44,264 nucleotides of DNA from Bryobacter sp. (lineage in GTDB: Bacteria > Acidobacteriota > Terriglobia > Bryobacterales > Bryobacteraceae), in assembly GCA_022843625.1 (NCBI GenBank), contig JALHNH010000055.1:1-44264 (forward strand). The letters are read 5' to 3'. The position numbers and the translations under genes were made by a program. Positions 33,802 to 40,704 of the stretch are shown here, in pieces. Under the pieces are notes generated by a model that saw only the letters and a program-made list of their open reading frames with translations, did no database searches and was not told the DNA's origin. Within the stretch, counting starts at the first letter, position 1, and every line of letters begins with the position of its first letter.

Positions 33802-34024
33802 CCTGACTCGACCGCTCTGGCAGCACCTGCTGCAACGAGTAGACGAGCGGCGGATTTCGGTTGCGGACTTGATGGCCCTCCAAGAATGGGTGAAGACGGG
33901 TCCTATTGCGCCGACGGGTGACTGGTACAAGGACTTCGGCTCATTCATCCTCTGCGGAACAGACCAATTTCCGAAGACAGTTCTGGAAAAAGGCATGAGG
34001 CCATTCGGCTCCCCGATCTCTTGA
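33779..34024 (+). CDS. KDFGSF-motif small protein, copy 2 (intact)
   Basis: This is an 81-residue protein from a TTG start, chosen because it reproduces the MPKI start of copy 1; no ATG is available before the conserved region. It overlaps the RHH gene by 23 bp. Conserved with copy 1 are QHL, an R-rich helix (RVDERRISVADLMALQEWV), the block GDWYKDFGSF, a Cys-Gly pair and PKTVL after a fixed spacing. Its own C-terminus (EKGMRPFGSPIS) differs from copy 1. It is soluble, with no leader or TM. Candidate active residues by conservation are D, W, K, D and C in the central block. Gene order (RHH first, small partner second, overlapping) is that of type II toxin-antitoxin loci, so a toxin role is a hypothesis only. 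Confidence 0.78.
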   Translation: MPKIQFANLTRPLWQHLLQRVDERRISVADLMALQEWVKTGPIAPTGDWYKDFGSFILCGTDQFPKTVLEKGMRPFGSPIS

Positions 34025-34048
34025 TCGCGGAGCGCATGGTGCTTGTCT

Positions 34049-34552
34049 CTAGTCACGGTTGTTCGGAATCGCGTCCGGCTCTGTCCAGGCAACAACGGCC
34101 GACGGCAGCGTCGCAGCAAAGAAGATCGCGCCAAAAAGGATCTGAGTGCGATACTCCGAATTGATCTCCCACAAGCCTAGGCTTGGTGCAATCGCCCCAT
34201 AGACCGAGCCGACACAAAGCACCGCAAAGAGAATCCCATAGGCGCGCACAAACGCCCGGTGCCGCACACCGGTTTGACGCTCATCCCGGCTGGTGAATAG
34301 GCGTGAGTCTCCCGGAAACCCGTACTCTCGCATAAGGCTGACCATTGAGAGCCAGCCAGCAAACAACGCCATGCCGGCGATCCCAAGAAGAGCCACGACG
34401 ATCGCATTCCTCGCCAACCCAGCGCCGCGCTGAGCCAGTCCTGCGGAGATGCACAGAGTCAAGTAGCTCGCGTAGGTCGCGACGACGGCAATCCGCCGGT
34501 TAGATCTCGTGTCCAGCGGCAGCCGGAAGAAATTCTGGCCGGTCATCTTCAT
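34049..34552 (-). CDS. Four-helix membrane protein paired with XRE regulator
   Basis: This is a 167-residue protein with four predicted transmembrane helices: about residues 21-41, 48-72, 103-126 and 135-155. A soluble loop containing SRDERQTGVRHRAF sits between the second and third. I recognise no named family. The ATG at 34552 overlaps the XRE stop codon. A full AGGAGGTGA Shine-Dalgarno lies directly before it, better placed for the in-frame ATG at 34546. Small XRE-regulator/membrane-protein pairs are common. The regulator probably controls this gene, whose role is unknown. Confidence 0.75.
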   Translation of the reverse strand: MKMTGQNFFRLPLDTRSNRRIAVVATYASYLTLCISAGLAQRGAGLARNAIVVALLGIAGMALFAGWLSMVSLMREYGFPGDSRLFTSRDERQTGVRHRAFVRAYGILFAVLCVGSVYGAIAPSLGLWEINSEYRTQILFGAIFFAATLPSAVVAWTEPDAIPNNRD

Positions 34553-34815
34553 TCACCTCCTGTTGGGTAGAGAGCGTTGCTCATTGGTTTAAACGGTTTT
34601 CGTGAGAATATCGCTTCGACGGGTAACTGGAAGAACTCGCTGATTCGAAAGGCTAGATCCAAGCTCGGATTAAAGTCCCCGCGTTCCAGGTAGCCTATCG
34701 TCTGATAACTGACGTCAAGGGCCTTGGCAAGATCCTGCCGGCTCATGCTTCGTTCCGCGCGAAGCACTGGGATGCGATTGTACATCTGGCCAGTGGTGGC
34801 TTCGCTCTGCTGCAT
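34549..34815 (-). CDS. XRE-family (Cro/CI-like) transcriptional regulator
   Basis: This is an 88-residue regulator. A helix-turn-helix spans about residues 17-70: VLRAERSMSRQDLAKALDVS, then YQTIGYLERGDFNPSLDLAF and the family-typical ISEFFQLPVEAIFS. This is the short YozG/YgzD-like type. The ATG at 34815 is used; the ATG 30 bp downstream is an alternative. Its promoter, with TTGACA and TACAAT boxes 17 bp apart, is overlaid by a perfect palindrome, consistent with autorepression. It is translationally coupled to the membrane-protein gene. Confidence 0.9.
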   Translation of the reverse strand: MQQSEATTGQMYNRIPVLRAERSMSRQDLAKALDVSYQTIGYLERGDFNPSLDLAFRISEFFQLPVEAIFSRKPFKPMSNALYPTGGE

Positions 34816-34826
34816 TTAGTAAACAA

Positions 34827-34855
34827 ATTGTATAAGGAGTTATACAATGTGTCAA
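34827..34855 (-). promoter_or_regulatory. Sigma70-type promoter overlapped by palindromic operator
   Basis: On the minus strand, TTGACA (34855-34850), a 17-bp spacer and TACAAT (34832-34827) form a near-consensus promoter for the XRE gene. A perfect 9-4-9 inverted repeat (ATTGTATAA/TTATACAAT, 34827-34848) covers the spacer and the -10 box. Transcription would begin near 34820, only a few bases before the ATG at 34815. Confidence 0.8.
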
Positions 34856-35047
34856 TATGATTACGGTGGTGATCACAGTCCACGACGCATCAGAAAAAGT
34901 AGGACTCACAAAGTCGCGCAGTGTAGAGCGATGCGAAACCGCTCCCGGATCAAGCGCTACCCGGAAGATGGATCGAGTTGCTGTAGCCTCTAGTGCCTCG
35001 AAGTCTATTGTGGAATGTGCCCGACGGCTGAATCTCGAAATCCGATT

Positions 35048-35366
35048 CTACGTGGCGAACGCACTGGCTACGCAGACTTTCACGTTGTTCCAATCGCGAT
35101 CACTGAGATGTCCGATGACGGTGAGTGCGGTGCACGGTCAGGACATAGGCACGAAAGTAAGATTCCGCTCGGAGCCCCCCTACCTGCCAATCCTGGATGG
35201 CGCAGTCAGACGAGGCTGAGGGCTAGGGCACGCGTGTGGTCAGAATTCCTACCAGAACGTCTGGACGTTCTGTCAAATAGGTTGTGCTGGCGATCACAAC
35301 CGCGGGCCGGACTTTCGTCTCTACTGCGCCTTCGAGGACCTCAACAACAACGTCTCCAGGCTTCAA
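35048..35366 (-). pseudogene. PemK/MazF-like toxin, degenerate
   Basis: From a TTG at 35366 (overlapping the antitoxin stop as TTGA) the frame reads MKPGDVVVEVLEG, then KVRPAVVIAS and RPDVLVGILTTRVP. It hits an in-frame TAG at 35225-35223. The same frame then continues with SSDCAIQDWQVGGLRAESYF and RAYVLTV. A second lesion near 35118-35130 shifts the frame; the tail resumes as LTVIGHLSDRDWNNV and stops at 35048. Pieced together this is a full MazF-type toxin of about 105 residues (KPGDVV, KxRPAVV, TT, SxxR and GxLSxxD landmarks). One nonsense codon plus one frameshift make it inactive. Confidence 0.85.
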
Positions 35367-35587
35367 TTCGCTTCCTCGGCTTCTCTCTCCTCAAGCCGGC
35401 GAATCGAAGCGGCGCGGTAATCCTTCGAGTCTTCATCGGACCAGGAATCGGACCAGTCGATCTTGCGTTCCGGGGCTAGTGCGCCGAGCCGTTCTATAAG
35501 TCGAGTTAACTCGCCAGCGGCATCCGGGGCTAGCTTGCGAAATGCGGTGATGAGTGACGCTTCCTGCGAAGTTAGCGAAATTTCCAT
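35363..35587 (-). CDS. Antitoxin-like protein of a broken MazEF-type locus
   Basis: This is a 74-residue acidic protein. Its N-terminal half (SLTSQEASLITAFRKL, then ELTRLIERLGAL) looks helical. The C-terminal tail is acidic and Arg-rich (DWSDSWSDEDSKDYRAASIR, then LEEREAEEAN), as in toxin-binding tails of MazE-like antitoxins. The ATG at 35587 is preferred over a longer frame from 35629. A TATACT -10-like box lies at 35600-35605. The reading frame is intact although the toxin gene behind it is broken. I do not see a clear DNA-binding fold. Confidence 0.68.
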   Translation of the reverse strand: MEISLTSQEASLITAFRKLAPDAAGELTRLIERLGALAPERKIDWSDSWSDEDSKDYRAASIRRLEEREAEEAN

Positions 35588-35898
35588 GATTCTAGACTCA
35601 GTATAGGGTCCTGCCGTCGCAATCGGCACTGGTCGAGTCCAGCAGGCTTGACCTATTCGACGGTGGAGTGTTCGGGAATAGGATTCATTCCGGCAGTTCT
35701 ACTTCATTCTTTCGCAATACCGATGCCGGACATCGTTCTGCGCCAAGGACCACGAAGTAGAGTCTGATTGCTTCATGGCCACGCGTTATGAACGCTTCGG
35801 CCGAGCTACACAGACGCTGAATTTGGAATCCCCACCCTTACGGATGGGGCTCGAAGGGGGTACGGTCCGACGACCTAGGTAACACTTTGGCTGATGGC
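35588..35898. other. Intergenic stretch
   Basis: About 310 bp. It holds the probable promoter of the antitoxin gene (TATACT on the minus strand, 35600-35605) and a short CCCCA/TGGGG inverted repeat near 35830-35850. That repeat could end transcripts of the peptidase gene on the minus strand, but it lacks a T-run. No gene seen. Confidence 0.5.
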
Positions 35899-38103
35899 TT
35901 AGAGGGTGTTCCATTCGGGTGGCTGGACGCCGAGGAGTTCGCGGACGAAGAAGTCGGCTCGCTTGCGGTCGTAGTAGTCTCCCCAGCCTCCGTGGTTCTT
36001 GCCCGGTAAAAACAGGAAGTCGAAGGTCTTGTTGGCCTTGATCAGGGCGTTGACTACTTGCATGGTTGAGGCCGGGTCGACGTTGGTGTCCATCTCTCCT
36101 ACAGCCAGCAGGAGTTTGCCTTTCAGCTTTGCGGCGTGTTCGACGTTCGATGACGCTGTGTACTCGGGGCCTACGGGCCAGCCCATCCATTGCTCATTCC
36201 AGGAGATCTTGTCCATGCGGTTGTCGTGGCAACCGGCAGAGGAGGCTGCGGCTTTGTAGAAGTCTCCGTGGAAGAGGAGAGCGCCGAGGGAGCTCTGCCC
36301 GCCGGCGGAATGGCCGTAAATTCCCAGGCGGGTGAGGTCGTACCAGGGGTATTGTGCTGCCGCGGCTTTGTGCCAGAGGATGCGATCGGGGAAGCCGGCG
36401 TCGGCTATGTTTTTCCAGGCGTAGTCGTGGAAGGCCTTGGAGCGATTGGAGGTGCCCATTCCATCCATCTGGACGACGATGAAGCCGAGCTCGGCTACGG
36501 CCTGCATGGGGTGGGCCACGTTGAAGGTCTTAGGGACGAAGGAATCGTGGGGGCCGGCGTAGATGTATTCGAGGACCGGGTATTTCTTGGATGGATCGAA
36601 GTTGGAAGGGCGGAAGATGAGTCCCCAGATGTCGGTTGAGCCATCGCGGCCTTTGGCGGTGAAGGGAGTGGGAAGCACCGAGTTGGGTGGCAGGGTTGGT
36701 TTCTCGAGCGTTGCGATGAGGGTTAAGTCGAAGGTTCTGCGGAGCTCGACAGTGGGTGGCTGATTGTAGCTGGAGTAAGTGTCGACGAAGGTAGACAAGT
36801 CCTCGCTGAAAGCCAATGAGTGTGTGGCGTCCGGATTGTTTGTTACTGGGGTAAGGCCGGTGCCATCGAAATTGATGCGGAACCAGTGTTGATAATAAGG
36901 GTCTTTGCCTGCATGCATGCCGCTGGCGGAAAACCAGATTTGGCGCTTTGCCTCGTCGACTTTGCCTACGGATCGAACCACCCAATTTCCTGAAGTGATC
37001 GTGTTTATGACTTGGCCAGAATTGCGGCCGTAGATATAGAGATGATTCCATCCATCGCGCTCACTCATCCAGATGATCTCTTTTTCGTTACTTGTGTAAT
37101 GGGTGAAGCGCTTGGAATAGTAGCAGAAGAAAGTTGGGGATTCTTCGCTGATCACCGCGCGGGGTGTACCGCTGCTCGCGTCGACTTCGATGATGCGATA
37201 GACCTGATGGCCGCGCTGATTGTATTCGAAGGTGAAGGCGCTGGAGTCTTTGTGCCACTGCATGGGACTCATGCTGTAGGGGTTGGCGAAGAGGGCGGGA
37301 TCGATTTCGATTTGTTTGTTGGTTTTGAGGTTGATGAGGACAGGGCGCGGGATGTCGATGGTGTCGCCGGGCTTGGCGTATTCGACCATGGAATGCTTTG
37401 GCTGGACCTGATCGGCGGGTGAGGATTCGATGTAAGCGATCTTGCGGTGCAGGCCGAGACGGACGCGGTAGAGGGCGAGTTTGTTCGAGTCTGGGGCCCA
37501 GGATTTGGTTGCGAGGCGGTAGGCGTTGTCTTCTGAGCCGTCGAAGGTGAGCGGGGTGGCCGTGGTTGAATTTACAGGGCGGACCCAGAGGTTGTGGTTG
37601 CGGATGAAGGCTTCGGTTTCGCCATTAGGGGATTTGAGCGGAGTGGTGAGACCGGGGACGGTGGGAGCGGGGAGCGAGACGGGGTAGCGGCTGTCGCGTG
37701 GCAGGGCGGGGCGGTGTTCTGTGGCGTAGGTATCGAGATCGATACGGTAGCGGGCTTCGTCGACTACGACCTCGATCGATTTGTTGTCTTTGTTGAAGGT
37801 GAGGGTGGAGAAGGGGAGGCGGTCTGGCTTGACCTCTTTACCGGTGGCGGTGGTGAGGGCTGCGGCAAGTTTTGTGTGATCGAAGGCGGGGGCCTTTGTG
37901 CCTTTGTTTGCGTCGATGATGAGGAAGTCGTTGCCACGGCGGTACCAGTAGCGCGGGGTGTCGTTGATGGCAGTGGCGGGACCGGCGTAGGGGGCGGTGC
38001 GGGCTTTTTCTGCAAGGCCGAAGGCGCGGTTGTAGTCGGCTCGGGTGCCTTGAGCGGAAGCGATTAGGCAAGCGAAGAGAAGTGTAACCGGCAACTTGTA
38101 CAT
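35899..38103 (-). CDS. Secreted S9 prolyl oligopeptidase family peptidase (DPP-IV-like)
   Basis: This is a 734-residue serine peptidase with a Sec leader (MYKLPVTLLFACLIASAQG). An N-terminal beta-propeller (DPPIV_N) follows, then a C-terminal alpha/beta hydrolase. Catalytic residues are visible in order: Ser in YGHSAGGQSSLG, Asp in GEMDTNVDPAST and His in PGKNHGGWGDYY. The length and order match DPP-IV/S9B enzymes, which remove dipeptides after Pro or Ala; specificity is not certain. The start could also be 9 bp upstream (ATG at 38112); neither has a good Shine-Dalgarno. It is divergent from the SDR gene with only 26 bp between starts, and an inverted repeat spans the gap. Confidence 0.93.
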   Translation of the reverse strand: MYKLPVTLLFACLIASAQGTRADYNRAFGLAEKARTAPYAGPATAINDTPRYWYRRGNDFLIIDANKGTKAPAFDHTKLAAALTTATGKEVKPDRLPFSTLTFNKDNKSIEVVVDEARYRIDLDTYATEHRPALPRDSRYPVSLPAPTVPGLTTPLKSPNGETEAFIRNHNLWVRPVNSTTATPLTFDGSEDNAYRLATKSWAPDSNKLALYRVRLGLHRKIAYIESSPADQVQPKHSMVEYAKPGDTIDIPRPVLINLKTNKQIEIDPALFANPYSMSPMQWHKDSSAFTFEYNQRGHQVYRIIEVDASSGTPRAVISEESPTFFCYYSKRFTHYTSNEKEIIWMSERDGWNHLYIYGRNSGQVINTITSGNWVVRSVGKVDEAKRQIWFSASGMHAGKDPYYQHWFRINFDGTGLTPVTNNPDATHSLAFSEDLSTFVDTYSSYNQPPTVELRRTFDLTLIATLEKPTLPPNSVLPTPFTAKGRDGSTDIWGLIFRPSNFDPSKKYPVLEYIYAGPHDSFVPKTFNVAHPMQAVAELGFIVVQMDGMGTSNRSKAFHDYAWKNIADAGFPDRILWHKAAAAQYPWYDLTRLGIYGHSAGGQSSLGALLFHGDFYKAAASSAGCHDNRMDKISWNEQWMGWPVGPEYTASSNVEHAAKLKGKLLLAVGEMDTNVDPASTMQVVNALIKANKTFDFLFLPGKNHGGWGDYYDRKRADFFVRELLGVQPPEWNTL

Positions 38104-38119
38104 GGGTTGCATTGTACAA
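38096..38119. promoter_or_regulatory. Inverted repeat between divergent peptidase and SDR genes
   Basis: TTGTACA (38096-38102) and TGTACAA (38113-38119) form a perfect 7-10-7 inverted repeat. It covers the start codon of the peptidase gene and lies 10 bp before the SDR start. It could be an operator for one or both genes. Confidence 0.4.
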
Positions 38120-38129
38120 CCGGAGTATG

Positions 38130-39002
38130 ATGTTTGGCATGGCATCCGTATTGATTACAGGCACAAGCATGGGGATTGGAATGGAGACAGCGCTGGAGTT
38201 GGCTCGGGGAGGGCATCAGGTATACGCTACGATGCGGAGCCCGGAGCGATCGCCTGAGCTTGGTGCGATTGTGGCGGCAGAGGGACTGCCGGTTACCATC
38301 CATACGCTGGATGTAGATTCTGATGCGTCCGTCGCCGATGCGATTGCCGCTATCTTTGCCAGCGGGGGAGAGATTGACGTGCTGGTTAACAATGCGGGGG
38401 TGGAGCGGGTGGGGCCGGTTGAGGAAACGCCGCTCGATCACTTTCGCACTTGTATGGAGACAAACTACTTTGGAGTGATTCGTTGCATTCAAGCCGTGTT
38501 GCCGAAGATGCGGGAACGTGGGAGCGGTGTGATCGTGAATATAGCTTCGGTAGCCGGGCGGATTGCCTCTGCTCCAATGACTCCCTACGTGGCATCGAAA
38601 TTTGCGGTTGAGGCGTTGAGTGAGTGTCTAGCGCAGGAAGTGAAGGCATTGGGAATCCGGGTCGCCATTGTGGAGCCTGGGATCATTGATACCCGGATGG
38701 CACGGAACATTCCCGTGATAGATGCAGAATCGAAGTATCCTCAAGGGCGCCGGATGGCTGCTTTGTTTGTGGAGTCGCTGAAGATGGGGAATGGGCCGAC
38801 GCTGGTGGCAAAGAAGGTTCGCGAGGTGATTGAGAACGATGACTGGACACTGCGGCATCCAGCTGGGCCTGATGCAGTTCCGTTTCTGGGATGGCGGGCG
38901 GCGATGACGGATGAAGCCTGGGTGAATTATGGTGCCCAGAGTGACGAGGAGTGGCTGGAGCAAGTTGGGCGAGAGTTTGGGATGAAGCCGAAATTGCTTT
39001 AG
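38130..39002 (+). CDS. Short-chain dehydrogenase/reductase (classical SDR)
   Basis: This is a 290-residue oxidoreductase of the classical SDR type. It has a cofactor motif LITGTSMGIG, an NNAGVER segment, a catalytic Ser in VNIASVAGRIAS and YVASKFAVE giving the YxxxK pair. The C-terminal extension (about 50 residues, ending near EFGMKPKLL) is longer than in minimal SDRs. NADP or NAD preference cannot be fixed by eye. GGAG is five bases before the ATG at 38130; the ATG at 38139 (starting MASVLITG) is an alternative. It faces the peptidase gene divergently across a very short gap. Confidence 0.92.
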   Translation: MFGMASVLITGTSMGIGMETALELARGGHQVYATMRSPERSPELGAIVAAEGLPVTIHTLDVDSDASVADAIAAIFASGGEIDVLVNNAGVERVGPVEETPLDHFRTCMETNYFGVIRCIQAVLPKMRERGSGVIVNIASVAGRIASAPMTPYVASKFAVEALSECLAQEVKALGIRVAIVEPGIIDTRMARNIPVIDAESKYPQGRRMAALFVESLKMGNGPTLVAKKVREVIENDDWTLRHPAGPDAVPFLGWRAAMTDEAWVNYGAQSDEEWLEQVGREFGMKPKLL

Positions 39003-39030
39003 TTCTTTGATCGATTCGATTTGGTTATGA

Positions 39031-39057
39031 CGCAGTATCTGGGGAGGAGATACTGCG
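39031..39057 (+). promoter_or_regulatory. Hairpin presenting the Shine-Dalgarno sequence in its loop
   Basis: A perfect 10-bp stem (CGCAGTATCT at 39031-39040 with AGATACTGCG at 39048-39057) encloses the 7-base loop GGGGAGG, which is the Shine-Dalgarno of the next gene. The stem ends directly before the TTG start codon at 39058. It is likely a translational control element or a palindromic operator. Confidence 0.7.
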
Positions 39058-39357
39058 TTGGACTTTATATTGAAGGTTGGCTACTACGGTGTGAGCGCGG
39101 TAAGCGTTCTGATGTTTGGACTGTTCTTTATCGGGAACCTGCTGAATACCAGCAACCCTTCCGAAACCTGGGTGACACGAACGGTGCTGGTGGTTGCCGG
39201 GCTTACCGGGCTTGGCTTTTTTGGCTGGTCGTTTGTGGCAGGACATATGGGCGAGCAGTGGGTTGTTGGGATTGGGCTGGCGGTGACGGGGATGGTGGTG
39301 TTTGGGCTGATGATGCTGGCTGGCATGTTGATGTTCACGAATGTGAAGTGGAACTAG
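39058..39357 (+). CDS. Small three-helix membrane protein
   Basis: This is a 99-residue hydrophobic protein with three predicted TM helices: about residues 8-29, 41-62 and 69-93. Its topology (short hydrophilic ends, helix lengths) is like the next gene, but I cannot align them with confidence. It starts with TTG at 39058, supported by the GGGGAGG Shine-Dalgarno in the loop of the upstream hairpin. No named family is recognised. The next membrane-protein gene begins 9 bp after its stop. Confidence 0.68.
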   Translation: MDFILKVGYYGVSAVSVLMFGLFFIGNLLNTSNPSETWVTRTVLVVAGLTGLGFFGWSFVAGHMGEQWVVGIGLAVTGMVVFGLMMLAGMLMFTNVKWN

Positions 39358-39366
39358 GAGCGAGCC

Positions 39367-39669
39367 ATGAAAGTTAATTTCTATTGCATGTTTGGCGTTT
39401 TTGGAATGCTGGGATTGTACTTTGTGGTGAGCAGCCTGTTTGGGCGTTATTCGCTTGGTTCGGCACCGGTGCTGGTGGCGAAATTGTGTCTTGTGATTGG
39501 TGCGGCTGTTGGTGCCGGGCTGCTGTACTGGGCCTATCAGGTGGGCGAGGTAGAGGGGCGGTTTGGTGCCGGGACTGGAATCGTTATGCTTGCTGTTACT
39601 TCTTTTCAGTTGGTGCAGGTGCTAGGGATGATGGGGAGCGGGTTGGCAAAGACCTTCTTTCATCGCTGA
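39367..39669 (+). CDS. Small membrane protein, second of tandem pair
   Basis: This is a 100-residue hydrophobic protein with three predicted TM helices: about residues 6-26, 33-56 and 71-94. It has a GGAG Shine-Dalgarno spanning the previous stop (TAGGAGCG). It shows no catalytic motif and no family I recognise. Its last 74 bp overlap, tail to tail, the end of the minus-strand oxidoreductase gene at 39596. With the preceding gene it may form a two-subunit membrane unit (inference). Confidence 0.68.
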   Translation: MKVNFYCMFGVFGMLGLYFVVSSLFGRYSLGSAPVLVAKLCLVIGAAVGAGLLYWAYQVGEVEGRFGAGTGIVMLAVTSFQLVQVLGMMGSGLAKTFFHR

Positions 39670-40699
39670 GGCTCACCCACTCGCCTTTTCGCATCGACTC
39701 GTAGCCGGCGTCGAGGATGCGGTTGACGATGTAGCCGTCTTCGTAGGTTTCCGTTGGGACGCGCTTGTCTCTTACGCATTCGACGAAGTGACGCATTTCG
39801 GCCTGGTAGCCGTAAGCGAAGGCTTCTTCGGGGAGGGGGCGGGTCCAGCCGGAATCAGTGTCGGATTTCTCGATGATGTAGCCGGCGCTTTTGGTGGTGT
39901 AGGCGGTGATGGGGGTGCCCCGGGTGACGTCGGTGAAGATGCTGCCGTCGGTGCCGTGGACTTCGTTGCGGAGGTCGAGACCGCCTTTGGTGGTCCAGGA
40001 GAGTTCACAGTGGCCGAGGCCGCCGCTGGCGAATTGCAGCAGTAGGAGAGCGTTGTCTTCGCCTTCTGTTTTGTCGTGGTGGACGAGGCGGCGGCCCCAG
40101 GCCATTACTTTTTCGACGCGGTCGTGCTTGCCGAAGAAGAGGCGGGCGGCAGAGATGCAGTGGCAACCGAGATCGTTCATTGCGCCGCCGCCGGTTTTTT
40201 CTACATCCCAGAAGTGAGCGCTGTGCGGGCCGCTGTGGGATTCTCGCGAGCGGACCCAGAGGACGCGGCCGATGCCGCCGGTTGCGACCATGTCTGCGGC
40301 TTTGACGACGCAGGGAGCGAAGACTTCGGTTTCGGCATAGCCGTGCATCATGCCGGAATCTTTGGCGGCTTGCCAAATTTCGAGGGCCTCTGCGGAGGTT
40401 CTGCCGAGGGGCTTGGTGCAGACCTGGTTGCGCTTTGCTTTCGACAGAGCCAGCGAGACCGGGAGGTGGGCTTCGTTGGGGAGAGCAATGATGAAGAGGT
40501 CAATGTCGTTGCGGGCGATGAGGGTGTCGAGATCGGATGTAGCTTGATCGATGGACCAGCGGGTGGCGAAGGCCTGGGCTTTGTCGAGGTTTCTTGAGTA
40601 AACGGCTTTGACGGATTGACCGGCTACGTTGGCCAGACCTTGTAGATAGAACTCGGCTACGAAGCCGGCTCCGAGCATTGCGATGTTTACCTGCTGCAT
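39596..40699 (-). CDS. Gfo/Idh/MocA family oxidoreductase
   Basis: This is a 367-residue cytoplasmic-type NAD(P)-dependent dehydrogenase. Features are the Rossmann motif IAMLGAGFVAEFYL, a TKPLG motif in place of EKP (QVCTKPLGRTSAE), a GGGAMNDLGCHCISAARLFF motif in the C-terminal domain with the conserved His, and the end VNRILDAGYESMRKGEWVSL. There is no leader, unlike the copy at 10198. The substrate is probably a sugar or inositol-like compound, not determined. Its ATG is 5 bp after the ABC-F stop codon, so the two are probably co-transcribed. The C-terminal 25 codons overlap the membrane-protein gene on the other strand. Confidence 0.9.
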   Translation of the reverse strand: MQQVNIAMLGAGFVAEFYLQGLANVAGQSVKAVYSRNLDKAQAFATRWSIDQATSDLDTLIARNDIDLFIIALPNEAHLPVSLALSKAKRNQVCTKPLGRTSAEALEIWQAAKDSGMMHGYAETEVFAPCVVKAADMVATGGIGRVLWVRSRESHSGPHSAHFWDVEKTGGGAMNDLGCHCISAARLFFGKHDRVEKVMAWGRRLVHHDKTEGEDNALLLLQFASGGLGHCELSWTTKGGLDLRNEVHGTDGSIFTDVTRGTPITAYTTKSAGYIIEKSDTDSGWTRPLPEEAFAYGYQAEMRHFVECVRDKRVPTETYEDGYIVNRILDAGYESMRKGEWVSLSDERRSLPTRSPSSLAPAPTEKK

Positions 40700-40704
40700 G
40701 CGGA

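Noticed and set aside
34857..35219. 120-residue plus-strand open frame
   Set aside because: Its second half is antisense to the degenerate MazF gene, and there is no start signal or recognisable motif.
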